Of a stretch of 64,000 nt of DNA, positions 44,043 to 52,158 are shown piece by piece. A program made the position numbers and the translations under genes. Position 1 is the first letter of the stretch, and every line of letters starts with the position of its first letter. Source of the stretch: Jeongeupia sp. HS-3 (GTDB lineage: Bacteria; Pseudomonadota; Gammaproteobacteria; Burkholderiales; Chitinibacteraceae); contig NZ_AP024094.1 in the NCBI RefSeq assembly GCF_015140455.1, forward strand, positions 1,984,001-2,048,000, written 5' to 3'. The notes beneath the pieces are model-generated. The model did no database searches. It was not told where the DNA came from and saw only the letters and a list, made by a program, of their open reading frames with translations.

Positions 44043-45119
44043 TCATGGCGTATTTTGCGTTGCCGCGTGGCGCGCCAGCGCCCATTCAACGTGCTCGCGC
44101 ACCACCGCATCGTCATCATGGGCACGCGCCGCCAGCGCGGCGAGCACCGCCGGGGTCGATGGCGCATTGCCCAGACCGATCGCCAGATTGCGCAACCAGC
44201 GCGCGTAACCGATACGGTAAATCGGGCTGCCGGCGAGCTTTTCCTTGAAGTCGTCCTCGGACCACGCAAACAGTGTCACCAGCTCGACGTTATCCAGACC
44301 ATGGCGAACGTGGAAGTCCGTCTCCTTGGTGTCGACGGCAAAACGGTTCCACGGACAGCACAACTGGCAATCATCGCAACCGTAAACGCGGTTGCCGATC
44401 ATGGGGCGGAACTCCTCCGGAATCGCGCCATGCAGCTCGATGGTCAGGTAGGAGATGCACCGGCGCGCATCGACCTTGTACGGCGCGACGATCGCCTGGG
44501 TCGGACAGGCCACCAGGCACTTGGTGCAGCGGCCGCAATGCTCGTTCTCCTCGGGCGGATCAAGCGGCAGTTCGAGGTCGGTGAACAGCTCGCCCAGGAA
44601 GAAGTACGAACCGTAATCGCGGTTGATCAGCAGCGTATGCTTGCCGCGCCAGCCGAGCCCCGCCTGCGTCGCCAGCTCGACTTCGAGCACCGGCGCCGAA
44701 TCGACGAATACCCGGTGGCCGAACGGGCCGATCGCCTCGCCGATCCGGTCGGCGAGCTTCTGCAACCGATTGCGCAGCACCTTGTGATAATCGCGGCCCA
44801 AGGCGTAGCGCGAGATGTGCGCCTTTTCACCGTCGGCCAAAACCGCCTCGCTGCTCGATACGCCGGGCGGCCGGTAAGGCAGGAACACGCTGACAATGGT
44901 TTTAGTGCCGGGCACGAGTTCGGCAGGCCGGGCGCGCTTCAGGCCGTGGCGTGCCATATAATCCATCTCGCCGTGAAAACCGGCGTCCAGCCACGCTTGC
45001 AGGCCCGCTTCAGCGTGCGAGAGATCGGTGCCGGTGATGGCAACCTTGGCAAAGCCGAGCGCCTGCCCCCACTCCTTGATCGAAGTGGCTAATTCCTGAA
45101 CGTCGAGACCCGTATGCAT
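44043..45119 (-). CDS. queG: Epoxyqueuosine reductase
   Basis: Last step of queuosine synthesis: cobalamin-dependent reduction of epoxyqueuosine in tRNA. 358 residues. Starts MHTGLDVQELATSIKEWGQA, aligning with E. coli QueG from its first residues, then GFHGEMDYMARHG. Two [4Fe-4S] motifs: CGRCTKCLVACP and CDDCQLCCPW. A HEAT-like C-terminal region follows (VLAALAARAHDDDAVVREHV). Its start codon sits back-to-back with that of divergent tsaE. Confidence 0.96.
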   Translation of the reverse strand: MHTGLDVQELATSIKEWGQALGFAKVAITGTDLSHAEAGLQAWLDAGFHGEMDYMARHGLKRARPAELVPGTKTIVSVFLPYRPPGVSSSEAVLADGEKAHISRYALGRDYHKVLRNRLQKLADRIGEAIGPFGHRVFVDSAPVLEVELATQAGLGWRGKHTLLINRDYGSYFFLGELFTDLELPLDPPEENEHCGRCTKCLVACPTQAIVAPYKVDARRCISYLTIELHGAIPEEFRPMIGNRVYGCDDCQLCCPWNRFAVDTKETDFHVRHGLDNVELVTLFAWSEDDFKEKLAGSPIYRIGYARWLRNLAIGLGNAPSTPAVLAALAARAHDDDAVVREHVEWALARHAATQNTP

Positions 45120-45590
45120 AACGCCAATGATACCGCCATCACGCGCTTCCTCGCCGACGAGGCCGATACGCTTGCGACCGGCGGATTGCTCGCCGCCGCG
45201 CTGGCGCCGGGGATGGTGGTGTTTCTCGAAGGCGACCTTGGCGCCGGCAAAACCACGCTGACGCGCGGCATACTGCGCGGCCTCGGTTTTGCTGGCCGGG
45301 TGAAAAGTCCGACCTATACGCTAGTTGAACCTTATACGCTTTCAAACTTATACTTGTATCACTTTGATTTATATCGATTTAGCGACCCTTCCGAATGGGA
45401 AGACGCCGGCTTTCGCGATTACTTCAACCGCGAAAGCGTCTGCCTGATCGAATGGGCCGACAAGGCCGAAAGCCTGCTGCCGGCGCCGGACTGGTTGATC
45501 CAGCTCGCTCCGGAGGCCGAAGGTCGTCGCCTGACCCTGACCGCACTGACCCAAACCGGAACGCAATGCCTGGCCCGACTCGCCCTCTGA
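45114..45590 (+). CDS. tsaE: tRNA threonylcarbamoyladenosine biosynthesis ATPase TsaE
   Basis: ATPase component of the t6A37 synthesis complex with TsaB and TsaD. 158 residues. Walker A GDLGAGKTT (about 40), then SPTYTLVEPY and HFDLYRF, and IEWADKAE near the C-terminus, all typical. The ATG at 45114 is the only start that gives the family N-terminus; its CAT second codon is the complement of the queG start. The downstream amidase starts 25 bp before its stop, as in many proteobacteria. Confidence 0.95.
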   Translation: MHNANDTAITRFLADEADTLATGGLLAAALAPGMVVFLEGDLGAGKTTLTRGILRGLGFAGRVKSPTYTLVEPYTLSNLYLYHFDLYRFSDPSEWEDAGFRDYFNRESVCLIEWADKAESLLPAPDWLIQLAPEAEGRRLTLTALTQTGTQCLARLAL

Positions 45591-46867
45591 ACCTCGACCC
45601 GAACCGCCGCACCCTCCTGCGCGCGGCGGTCACGACCCTATTGCTGTCGGTGATCCCCAAGGGCTTTGCCGCCACCGACGCACGCGTGGTCGCCGTGCGC
45701 GTGTGGCCGGCGCAAGCGTATACGCGGATCACCATCGAATCGACCACCCCGCTGACCTTCCATCAGTTTTCGCTGAAGAACCCCGAGCGCCTGGTCGTCG
45801 ACCTCGATGGCATCGACCTGAACGGCGAATTGCAAACGCTGGCCGGCAAGGTCAACGCCGACGATCCGTATATCCAGCAGCTGCGCGCCGCGCGTAACAA
45901 ACCCGGCACGGTGCGGCTGGTGCTCGACCTCAAGACTGACGTCAAACCGCAGGTGTTCACGCTGGCGCCGGTCGGCGAATACCAGCACCGGCTGGTGATC
46001 GATCTGTATCCGTCGGTGCAGAACGACCCGCTGCTGGCCTTCCTCGACGATCAGACCTCGCCACCGACGCCCGCCGCCAAACAGCCCGAAGCACCCAAAA
46101 CGGTCGAGCAGCCGTCCAAGACCGTCGACCGCAAGGATCTGAAAATCGACCGGCTGGTCACCGTGGTGCTCGACCCGGGCCACGGCGGCGAAGATCCGGG
46201 CGCAATCGGCCCGCAAGGCAATCACGAAAAAACCGTGGTGCTGGCCATCGCTAAAAAGGTCAAGGCATTGCTCGAAGCCGAGCCGAACATGCGCGTGGTA
46301 CTGACCCGCGACGGCGACTTCTTCGTGCCGCTCGGCGTGCGGGTGAAAAAAGCCCGTGCGGTGCAGGCCGACCTGTTCATGTCGATCCACGCCGACGCCT
46401 TTATCAAGCCCGATGCCAACGGCTCGTCGGTGTTCGTGCTGTCCGACCGCGGCGCGACCAGCACCGCGGCCAAGTGGCTGGCACAAACGCAGAACGACGC
46501 CGACCTGATCGGCGGGGTCAAGATCGCCAACGTCAAGGACGTGCATCTGGCCAAGACGCTGATGGACCTGACCCAGACCGCCACGCTGAACGACAGCATG
46601 AAATTCGGCAACGCCATGCTGGGCCAGCTCAAACAGATCAACCGCCTGCACAAGGGCAGCGTCGAGCAGGCCGGTTTTGCCGTGCTGAAGGCACCGGATA
46701 TTCCGTCCATCCTGATCGAAACCGCGTTCATCTCGAACCCGGCCGAAGAGCAGAAACTGATCGACGAGGGCTACCAGCAGAAAATGGCCCAGAGCATCGT
46801 CAACGGCATCAAGACCTACTTCGCCAAGAACCCGCCGCTGTCGCGAACCAAACTCGCACAGGGGTAA
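45566..46867 (+). CDS. amiC: Tat-exported N-acetylmuramoyl-L-alanine amidase, AmiC-like
   Basis: Cell-separation amidase of 433 residues acting in the periplasm. The N-terminus has a twin-arginine type signal (NRRTLLRAAVTTLLLS), then an AMIN domain (about 45-150; VRVWPAQAYTRITIESTTPL), a linker, and the Amidase_3 domain (about 190-425). Zinc ligands and catalytic residues: VLDPGHGGEDPG, Glu in NHEKTVVLAI, His in MSIHADA and Glu in ILIETAFISN. Starts within the tsaE end (25-bp overlap), ATG at 45566, so the two are coupled. The frame upstream to 45395 is only open sequence within tsaE. Confidence 0.95.
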   Translation: MPGPTRPLNLDPNRRTLLRAAVTTLLLSVIPKGFAATDARVVAVRVWPAQAYTRITIESTTPLTFHQFSLKNPERLVVDLDGIDLNGELQTLAGKVNADDPYIQQLRAARNKPGTVRLVLDLKTDVKPQVFTLAPVGEYQHRLVIDLYPSVQNDPLLAFLDDQTSPPTPAAKQPEAPKTVEQPSKTVDRKDLKIDRLVTVVLDPGHGGEDPGAIGPQGNHEKTVVLAIAKKVKALLEAEPNMRVVLTRDGDFFVPLGVRVKKARAVQADLFMSIHADAFIKPDANGSSVFVLSDRGATSTAAKWLAQTQNDADLIGGVKIANVKDVHLAKTLMDLTQTATLNDSMKFGNAMLGQLKQINRLHKGSVEQAGFAVLKAPDIPSILIETAFISNPAEEQKLIDEGYQQKMAQSIVNGIKTYFAKNPPLSRTKLAQG

Positions 46868-46876
46868 AGCACCATA

Positions 46877-46898
46877 CCGGGCCGAAAGCCCGGTTTTT
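46877..46898 (+). terminator. Terminator after amiC
   Basis: CCGGGC-CGAAA-GCCCGG followed by five Ts, ten bases after the amidase stop. Confidence 0.88.
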
Positions 46899-46940
46899 CA
46901 TCGTAGAATCACCGACCACCGCCCTATCAGGAACCCCAGC

Positions 46941-47372
46941 ATGCCCGCCCTACCCGCCAAACTGTTCGACGAGATCGAAGCCCTGGCCAACGCCGGCGAC
47001 ACGCTGTACGAGGCCGGTGACTACAAGGCCGCGATCGCCAAGTACAAGGCGGGCTACGCACTGGTGCCGGCACCGAAAGAAGAATGGGAAATCGGCACCA
47101 GCCTGCTGATCGCGATCGGCGACACCCAGTTCGCCGCCGGCGAATTCGCGAAAGCGGTCGAAACCCTGACCGCGGCATCGTTCACCCCGTCCGGCATGGG
47201 CAACCCCTTCGTGCATCTGCGCCTGGGGCAGTCGCTGTTCGAGACCGGCGAACTGGATCTGGCGGCCGAATCGCTGCAGCGCATCCGTGGCCACGGTGAC
47301 GACAGCATTTTCGAAGACGAAGACCCCAAGTACCTCGCCTTCCTGCAATCCCGCGTCCCGAACCACAACTGA
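46941..47372 (+). CDS. Small TPR-like protein
   Basis: Cytoplasmic protein of 143 residues composed of tetratricopeptide-like helix pairs: ANAGDTLYEAGDYKAAIAKY, GDTQFAAGEFAKAVETLTAA, LGQSLFETGELDLAAESLQR. No signal peptide. Such scaffolds bind partner proteins; the partner is unknown. CAGGAAC lies upstream of the ATG. The next gene starts 23 bp downstream. Confidence 0.8.
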   Translation: MPALPAKLFDEIEALANAGDTLYEAGDYKAAIAKYKAGYALVPAPKEEWEIGTSLLIAIGDTQFAAGEFAKAVETLTAASFTPSGMGNPFVHLRLGQSLFETGELDLAAESLQRIRGHGDDSIFEDEDPKYLAFLQSRVPNHN

Positions 47373-47394
47373 TCACGGCCTTGCCGGAGCCTGC

Positions 47395-48201
47395 ATGCCT
47401 TTTTCCAAACTGACCGCGCCGCTGGCCGGCCTGACCCTGCTGCTTGCCGCTGGCAGCGCACACGCCATCGATCTGCCGTCGATGCAGATGCCCAACCTTG
47501 CCGGGCTGGCGGTGGGCGTGACAACCGAGTGCTCCGGCTGCAAGGACACGATGGTCGGGCTGGTGCCGGGCGTGCGTTACGTCACCGAATCGGGTCGGCT
47601 GTTCGAATGGTATGGCCCATACGCCCAGTACAACTTCAGCGGACTGACCGGCTTCCAGTGGGGGCCGGCGATCAACCTGAAAATGGGCCGCAGCGACGTC
47701 AACGACGACGTGATCAACAAGCTGCACGATATCGACACCACGGTCGAATTCGGCGGCTTCGTCGGTTACGAGTACGACAATCTGCACGGCATTCCGTACC
47801 GCTTCCGCGTCAACGCCAATGTGATGACCAATGCCGGCCAAGTCTACGATGGCGCCCGGCTCAATGTCGGCGCAACGCTGTGGGTACCGCTGTCGCAGCG
47901 CTTCTTCATCGGCAGCGGCGTCGGCGCAACCTGGGCCAGCCAGAGCTATGTGAACACCTATTACGGGGTCACCGACGCCGACGCTGCGGCATCGGGGCTG
48001 ACGCCGTTCCACGCCGACGGCGGCAACCAGCAGGTGATCGGCTGGCTGGGTGCGATCGGGCAGATCTCGGGGCACTGGTGGGGTGGCGCCGGCGTCTTCA
48101 TGCAGCGACTGATGGGCGACGCGGCCGACAGCTCCTTCGTCCGGGAGCGCGGCGATCGCAACCAGCTGACCTATGGCGCCGGCATCGGCTACATCTGGTA
48201 A
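47395..48201 (+). CDS. MipA/OmpV-like outer-membrane beta-barrel protein
   Basis: 268 residues with signal peptide MPFSKLTAPLAGLTLLLAAG and cleavage near AHA. The remainder is an alternating beta-strand pattern ending in the outer-membrane C-terminal signature (YGAGIGYIW, aromatic last residue). GVTTECSGCKDTMVGLVPGV and FEWYGPYAQYNFSGLTGFQW place it near the MipA/OmpV scaffold or porin-like family, but I cannot be certain. Start ATG 47395 has GGAG five bases upstream. Followed directly by repeat copy D. Confidence 0.78.
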   Translation: MPFSKLTAPLAGLTLLLAAGSAHAIDLPSMQMPNLAGLAVGVTTECSGCKDTMVGLVPGVRYVTESGRLFEWYGPYAQYNFSGLTGFQWGPAINLKMGRSDVNDDVINKLHDIDTTVEFGGFVGYEYDNLHGIPYRFRVNANVMTNAGQVYDGARLNVGATLWVPLSQRFFIGSGVGATWASQSYVNTYYGVTDADAAASGLTPFHADGGNQQVIGWLGAIGQISGHWWGGAGVFMQRLMGDAADSSFVRERGDRNQLTYGAGIGYIW

Positions 48202-48341
48202 CGCCTACCCCATTAGGCGACCGTGCCTTCGCATTTTGCCCTCGTCCGGTGCTCGGAATCCTCATGGACTTTATGTCCATTCCGGTTCCTCCGCTTCGGG
48301 CGAGAACAAACTGCATTGGCTCGATCACCGACTGGGATAGG
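48202..48341 (+). repeat. Dispersed intercistronic repeat, copy D
   Basis: About 140 bp, beginning right after the stop of the outer-membrane protein gene and ending before a terminator. Shares CCTTCGCAT, GTCCGGTGCTCGGAATCC, TTCCGGTTCCTCCGCTTCGG and TTGGCTCG blocks with the other copies. Hairpin ATGGAC-TTTAT-GTCCAT at 48264-48280. Confidence 0.88.
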
Positions 48342-48361
48342 CGCTCTCCAGCAATCAACGC

Positions 48362-48395
48362 AAAAAACCCCGGCCATCGCTGACCGGGGTTTTTT
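48362..48395. terminator. Terminator between repeat D and tRNA-Asn
   Basis: AAAAAACCCCGG and CCGGGGTTTTTT form a stem with A and T flanks, so it can work for both the plus-strand outer-membrane gene and the minus-strand tRNA transcript. Confidence 0.9.
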
Positions 48396-48400
48396 GTATT

Positions 48401-48476
48401 TGGCTCCCCGACCTGGGCTCGAACCAGGGACACACGGATTAACAGTCCGTTGCTCTACCGACTGAGCTATCAGGGA
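48401..48476 (-). tRNA. tRNA-Asn (GUU), copy 1
   Basis: 76 nt including encoded CCA. Acceptor stem TCCCTGA/TCGGGGA, D-arm GCTCAGTCGGTAGAGC, anticodon loop CTGTTAA with GTT, T-arm CCTGGTTCGAGCCCAGG. Second in a tandem pair read on the minus strand. Confidence 0.98.
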
Positions 48477-48517
48477 AAAGAAAATCCCAGCCTGTGACTG
48501 GGACTTCGGTATTCGGT

Positions 48518-48593
48518 TGGCTCCCCGACCTGGGCTCGAACCAGGGACACACGGATTAACAGTCCGTTGCTCTACCGACTGAGCTATCAGGGA
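48518..48593 (-). tRNA. tRNA-Asn (GUU), copy 2
   Basis: 76 nt and identical to the copy at 48401-48476. First in the transcript. The 41-bp spacer between the two contains a TCCCAG-CTGGGA hairpin. Confidence 0.98.
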
Positions 48594-48608
48594 ACAGAAG
48601 AGATGCGT

Positions 48609-48637
48609 ATAATAGGAAACGACCCGCAATTTGTCAA
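48609..48637 (-). promoter_or_regulatory. Promoter of the tRNA-Asn pair
   Basis: On the minus strand TTGACA (48632-48637) and TATTAT (48609-48614) with a 17-bp spacer, 16 bp upstream of the first tRNA. Near-consensus sigma-70 promoter. Confidence 0.88.
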
Positions 48638-48667
48638 CACATTCCCACAATAAAACCTGACGAGATC

Positions 48668-49948
48668 ATGCAAAATTCGCGGAAGCTCCTGATTTTAATT
48701 GCTTTAATTTTGCTCCTGATCGGCGTACTTCCGCTCGTCATTCCCGACTCGCTTTACCGCGACCGCCTGGTCTCCCGACTGGAAAAGCGCCTGCACGACC
48801 CAGTGCAAATCGGCAGTAGTGGTATCGAATACGCACCCCGCCCCGCGCTGGTGATGCGTGACGTTGTCATCCGCGACCCGGCCACGGTCAAAATCGACAA
48901 AATCAGCGTCCCCATCTCCTTTCACAACCTGCTGCACTGGGGGCGTGAAATTCGTGGCGTGGTGATCGAAAACGGCCAGTTCAGCCCGCGTTTTGCAATG
49001 CAGCTACCAGAAAAATTGCGGCCGGAAGCCGATCAACCGCGGCTGACGCAGATCGAGCTAAAGCAATCGAGCATGCCGCTTGGCAATGGCAGCCTCGGAC
49101 CGATCGACGCCACGCTACGTTTTGGCAGCGACGGTCAGCTGGCTGAATTACAGGCCGGCGACGAAAGCGGGCGTCTCGATTTCCACGTTCAGCCCAAGGG
49201 CGAGCAGTTTGCCGTCACCCTGACCGCCAGCGGCTACACGCTGCCCTTTGGTCATCCGGTCCGCTTTGATCGCCTGCTGCTCAAAGGTCTTGCCGGGCCG
49301 GATGGTGTCGATATCGAAGACATTCGCGGCGATCTTTATGGCGGCATCGTCACCGGCCGGGCAAAGCTTGGCTGGCAGAGCGACAGCTGGACCCTGGCTG
49401 GCACCTTGCGCACCAACGGCATTCAGGCCGAGCCTTTCAGCCAGGTCTTCAGCGAAGTGACTCATGTGTCCGGACGGCTCTCGGGCGAATCCAATTTCGC
49501 GTACAAGGCCAGCAACTATCGCCAATTGTTCGAGCAACCGGGTATCGATGCGCAACTGCGCGTGACCGACGGCATGCTGCACAACTTCGACCTGATTACG
49601 CCGCTCAAATCCGTGCAGCCGACCACGTACGCACGTGGCGGCCAGACCCGCTTTGATACCCTGGCCGCGCATCTGGTCGTACGTGGCCGCCAAGTGCAGA
49701 TCAATGACGCCAATCTGGCCAGCGGCAAATTCAACGCACATGGCCAGATGACGATCCAGCCAGACCAGCGCCTCCACGGCGTGATTGCCGCCCGCCTGTC
49801 TGGATCGGCGATCAACGTTGCCAACCGGATTACCGCCGGTGGCGTACTGAAGTCGCCGGCGCTATCCACCACCAGCGCCAACCGCCCGCAACCACAGGCC
49901 GTCAACCTCACCGCCGAGGACATCCCGGCCGAGGCCGCTGCGCAGTAA
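48668..49948 (+). CDS. AsmA-like envelope protein
   Basis: 426 residues with one N-terminal TM helix (LLILIALILLLIGVLPLVIP) followed by a large beta-rich periplasmic part. The opening IPDSLYRDRLVSRLEKRLHD and later FNAHGQMTIQPDQRLHGVIA resemble the AsmA/TamB-like repeat-beta group that bridges the membranes for lipid or outer-membrane protein handling, though it is short for AsmA. Annotation by weak resemblance. No neighbour points to a specific function. Confidence 0.62.
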   Translation: MQNSRKLLILIALILLLIGVLPLVIPDSLYRDRLVSRLEKRLHDPVQIGSSGIEYAPRPALVMRDVVIRDPATVKIDKISVPISFHNLLHWGREIRGVVIENGQFSPRFAMQLPEKLRPEADQPRLTQIELKQSSMPLGNGSLGPIDATLRFGSDGQLAELQAGDESGRLDFHVQPKGEQFAVTLTASGYTLPFGHPVRFDRLLLKGLAGPDGVDIEDIRGDLYGGIVTGRAKLGWQSDSWTLAGTLRTNGIQAEPFSQVFSEVTHVSGRLSGESNFAYKASNYRQLFEQPGIDAQLRVTDGMLHNFDLITPLKSVQPTTYARGGQTRFDTLAAHLVVRGRQVQINDANLASGKFNAHGQMTIQPDQRLHGVIAARLSGSAINVANRITAGGVLKSPALSTTSANRPQPQAVNLTAEDIPAEAAAQ

Positions 49949-49977
49949 TTATTTCCGGGGAGTGGTGCTCCGGCAGA

Positions 49978-50018
49978 AACCATTTGCGTGGCTGAACGTC
50001 CCACGCAAATGGTTCAGC
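49978..50018 (+). other. Strong hairpin with competing pairing
   Basis: AACCATTTGCGTGG (49978-49991) and CCACGCAAATGGTT (50001-50014) are a perfect 14-bp inverted repeat with a nine-base loop. The loop side GCTGAAC (49991-49997) is also complementary to GTTCAGC (50012-50018), so two structures compete. No T run follows, so it is not a classical terminator. Confidence 0.6.
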
Positions 50019-50137
50019 GCCATTGCCGCCAGAACCTGCGGCAAAGCGGCATACCGCGACGACGACACTGGATATTCCGGCCCTCACCCCCATTTGACAC
50101 AGACATTTTCAATATCCCGGCCCGATGGAGTTCCCCC

Positions 50138-51157
50138 ATGTCCTGGAACGATACGCTCGAATCCCTGGGCGCCCGGCGCAATGACGCCGGCCTTGTTACC
50201 GATTTCGGCCACGCAGCCGACGAGCTTGCAGCGTTGCAGACCCAAACGGTGGTCTCGCCACTGACGCAGTACGGGCTGATCCGGTTCAGCGGCGAAGAGA
50301 CCGCGGCCTTTCTCAACGGTCAGCTGTCGAGCGATGTGCGCGCGCTGCCATTGGATGCTGCCCAATACTCGAGCTACTCGACCCCCAAAGGCCGAATGCT
50401 CGCCAGTTTTCTCGTCTTTCGCGCTGGCGACGATTACTACCTGCAGATCGCCGCCGAACTGCAGGCCGCGATCCAGAAGCGGTTATCGATGTTCGTCATG
50501 CGCAGCAAAACCAAGGCCAGTGACGCAAGCATTGATCGCGTCGTACTCGGCGTTGCCGGCCCCGACGCGGCCGCCAAGGTCGCGGCGGTCACAGGCACTG
50601 CGCCAGCGGCGCTCTCAGTTGCGCATACCGAACGCGCCACGGTGATCGGCTTGACGAACGAGCGATTCGAACTTGTCGTCGCCAGCGATGCTGCCGCCGC
50701 GCTGTGGCAGGATCTGCTCGCCGCGGGCGCCCGCCCGGTTGGTGAGCCGGTGTGGCGCTTGAGCGAAATCCGCGCCGGCGCACCGTGGATTACCGCGGCA
50801 ACGCAGGAGGCCTTCGTGGCGCAAATGGCCAATATGGAGCTGATCGGCGCGGTGAGTTTCACCAAGGGCTGCTATCCGGGCCAGGAAATCGTCGCCCGCA
50901 CCCAGTATCTGGGCAAGCTGAAACGACGGATGTTCCGCATGCACGTCGACGCTCCGGCGCACGCCGGCGACGAGGTCTTCAGTGCCGAAATGAACGGCCA
51001 GGCTTCGGGCAAGATCGTGCTTGCCGCGCCGGCACCACAAGGCGGTTGCGAACTACTGGTCGTTGCGCAAATCGCCTCGCTCGAATCCGGTCTGCATCTG
51101 GGCAACGCCGATGGCCCGGCGCTGAACCGGCTTGAATTGCCGTACGCGCTCGACTAA
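50138..51157 (+). CDS. ygfZ: tRNA-modifying folate-binding protein YgfZ
   Basis: 339-residue GcvT-like protein that binds folate and helps maintain certain iron-sulfur enzymes such as MiaB. The hallmark motif KGCYPGQEIVAR is present (about residues 246-257). Start ATG 50138 (MSWNDTLESLGARR) chosen for a family-like N-terminus; the open frame from 49988 covers the hairpin region and is not coding. Confidence 0.92.
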   Translation: MSWNDTLESLGARRNDAGLVTDFGHAADELAALQTQTVVSPLTQYGLIRFSGEETAAFLNGQLSSDVRALPLDAAQYSSYSTPKGRMLASFLVFRAGDDYYLQIAAELQAAIQKRLSMFVMRSKTKASDASIDRVVLGVAGPDAAAKVAAVTGTAPAALSVAHTERATVIGLTNERFELVVASDAAAALWQDLLAAGARPVGEPVWRLSEIRAGAPWITAATQEAFVAQMANMELIGAVSFTKGCYPGQEIVARTQYLGKLKRRMFRMHVDAPAHAGDEVFSAEMNGQASGKIVLAAPAPQGGCELLVVAQIASLESGLHLGNADGPALNRLELPYALD

Positions 51158-51175
51158 AACTGCACCTATCCAATA

Positions 51176-51209
51176 CCGCCTGCGGCGCCAGCCGCGGGCG
51201 GTTTCGTTT
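51176..51209 (+). terminator. Terminator after ygfZ, overlapping the fabI promoter
   Basis: CCGCCTGCGGC-GCCA-GCCGCGGGCGG is an 11-bp stem with one G-U pair, followed by TTTCGTTT. The T tract runs directly into the TATAAT of the next promoter. Confidence 0.75.
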
Positions 51210-51214
51210 ATAAT
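51209..51214 (+). promoter_or_regulatory. -10 element of fabI
   Basis: Perfect TATAAT, 42 bp upstream of the fabI ATG. The position of the -35 falls in the terminator stem and is poor, so an activator or extended contacts may help. Confidence 0.6.
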
Positions 51215-51255
51215 CGCGCGAATCATTAGAAAAGATATCGTAGGGGATCACACGC

Positions 51256-52050
51256 ATGGGCTTTCTCGCCGGCAAAAAAATTCTGATTACCGGGCTGCTG
51301 TCCGACCGTTCTATTGCCTATGGCATCGCCCAGGCATGCAAGCGCGAAGGCGCCGAGCTGGCTTTTACCTATGTGTCCGAGGATCTGAAGCAACGCGTCG
51401 TCGATCTCGCCAAGCGTTTCGACTCCGATCTGGTGCTGGCCTGTGACGTTGGCAGCGATGAGCAGATCACCACCTTGTTTGCCGATCTTGGCAAGCACTG
51501 GGATAGCCTTGATGGCCTGGTGCACTCGATCGGCTTTGCGCCGCGCGACGCACTCAAGGGCGATTACCTGGATGCGGTCACCCGCGAAAACTTCCACATC
51601 GCCCACGACATCAGCTCGTACAGCTTCGCCGCACTGGCCAAGGCGGCTCGGCCGATGCTGAACCAGAACGCCAGCCTGATCACGCTCTCCTACCTGGGTG
51701 CCGAGCGCGCGATCCCGAATTACAACGTCATGGGTCTGGCCAAGGCCTCGCTCGAAGCCAACGTGCGCTACATTGCCGCGGCCGTCGGCCCGGAAAAGGG
51801 CATCCGCTGCAACGGCATCTCCGCCGGCCCGATCAAGACGCTCGCCGCATCGGGCATCGCCAATTTCGGCAAGCTCTTGAAAGCCGCCGCCGAAGCCACC
51901 CCGCTCAAGCGCAACATCACCCAGGAAGAAGTCGGCAATGTCGCGGCCTTCCTGCTGTCGCCGCTGGCATCGGGCATGACCGGTGAAATCCTCCACGTCG
52001 ACGCCGGCTTCAGCATCGGCGCTGGCGCACTGGGCGATAAAGGCGAATAA
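51256..52050 (+). CDS. fabI: Enoyl-[acyl-carrier-protein] reductase (NADH)
   Basis: Last reduction of each fatty-acid elongation cycle. 264 residues, like E. coli FabI (262). Short-chain dehydrogenase fold: cofactor motif [29 protein letters not shown], and the FabI active site YNVMGLAK (Tyr-x6-Lys). AGGGG upstream of the ATG. It is the target of triclosan-type inhibitors in other bacteria. Confidence 0.97.
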   Translation: MGFLAGKKILITGLLSDRSIAYGIAQACKREGAELAFTYVSEDLKQRVVDLAKRFDSDLVLACDVGSDEQITTLFADLGKHWDSLDGLVHSIGFAPRDALKGDYLDAVTRENFHIAHDISSYSFAALAKAARPMLNQNASLITLSYLGAERAIPNYNVMGLAKASLEANVRYIAAAVGPEKGIRCNGISAGPIKTLAASGIANFGKLLKAAAEATPLKRNITQEEVGNVAAFLLSPLASGMTGEILHVDAGFSIGAGALGDKGE

Positions 52051-52070
52051 GCCTCGGTCCCGCCAATCAG

Positions 52071-52099
52071 AATGCCCGGCCCGTGCCGGGCATTTTTGC
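52071..52099 (+). terminator. Terminator after fabI
   Basis: ATGCCCGGC-CCGT-GCCGGGCAT with trailing Ts, about 20 bp after the fabI stop. Confidence 0.85.
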
Positions 52100-52158
52100 T
52101 TTTGAGCCCGCGCTCGCAGCAGTGCACAATGAACCATCCATCTTTACGGAGCACGCCA

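Noticed and set aside
48213-48650. 145-codon frame over the two tRNA-Asn genes
   Set aside because: The repeated peptide is the translation of two identical tRNAs.
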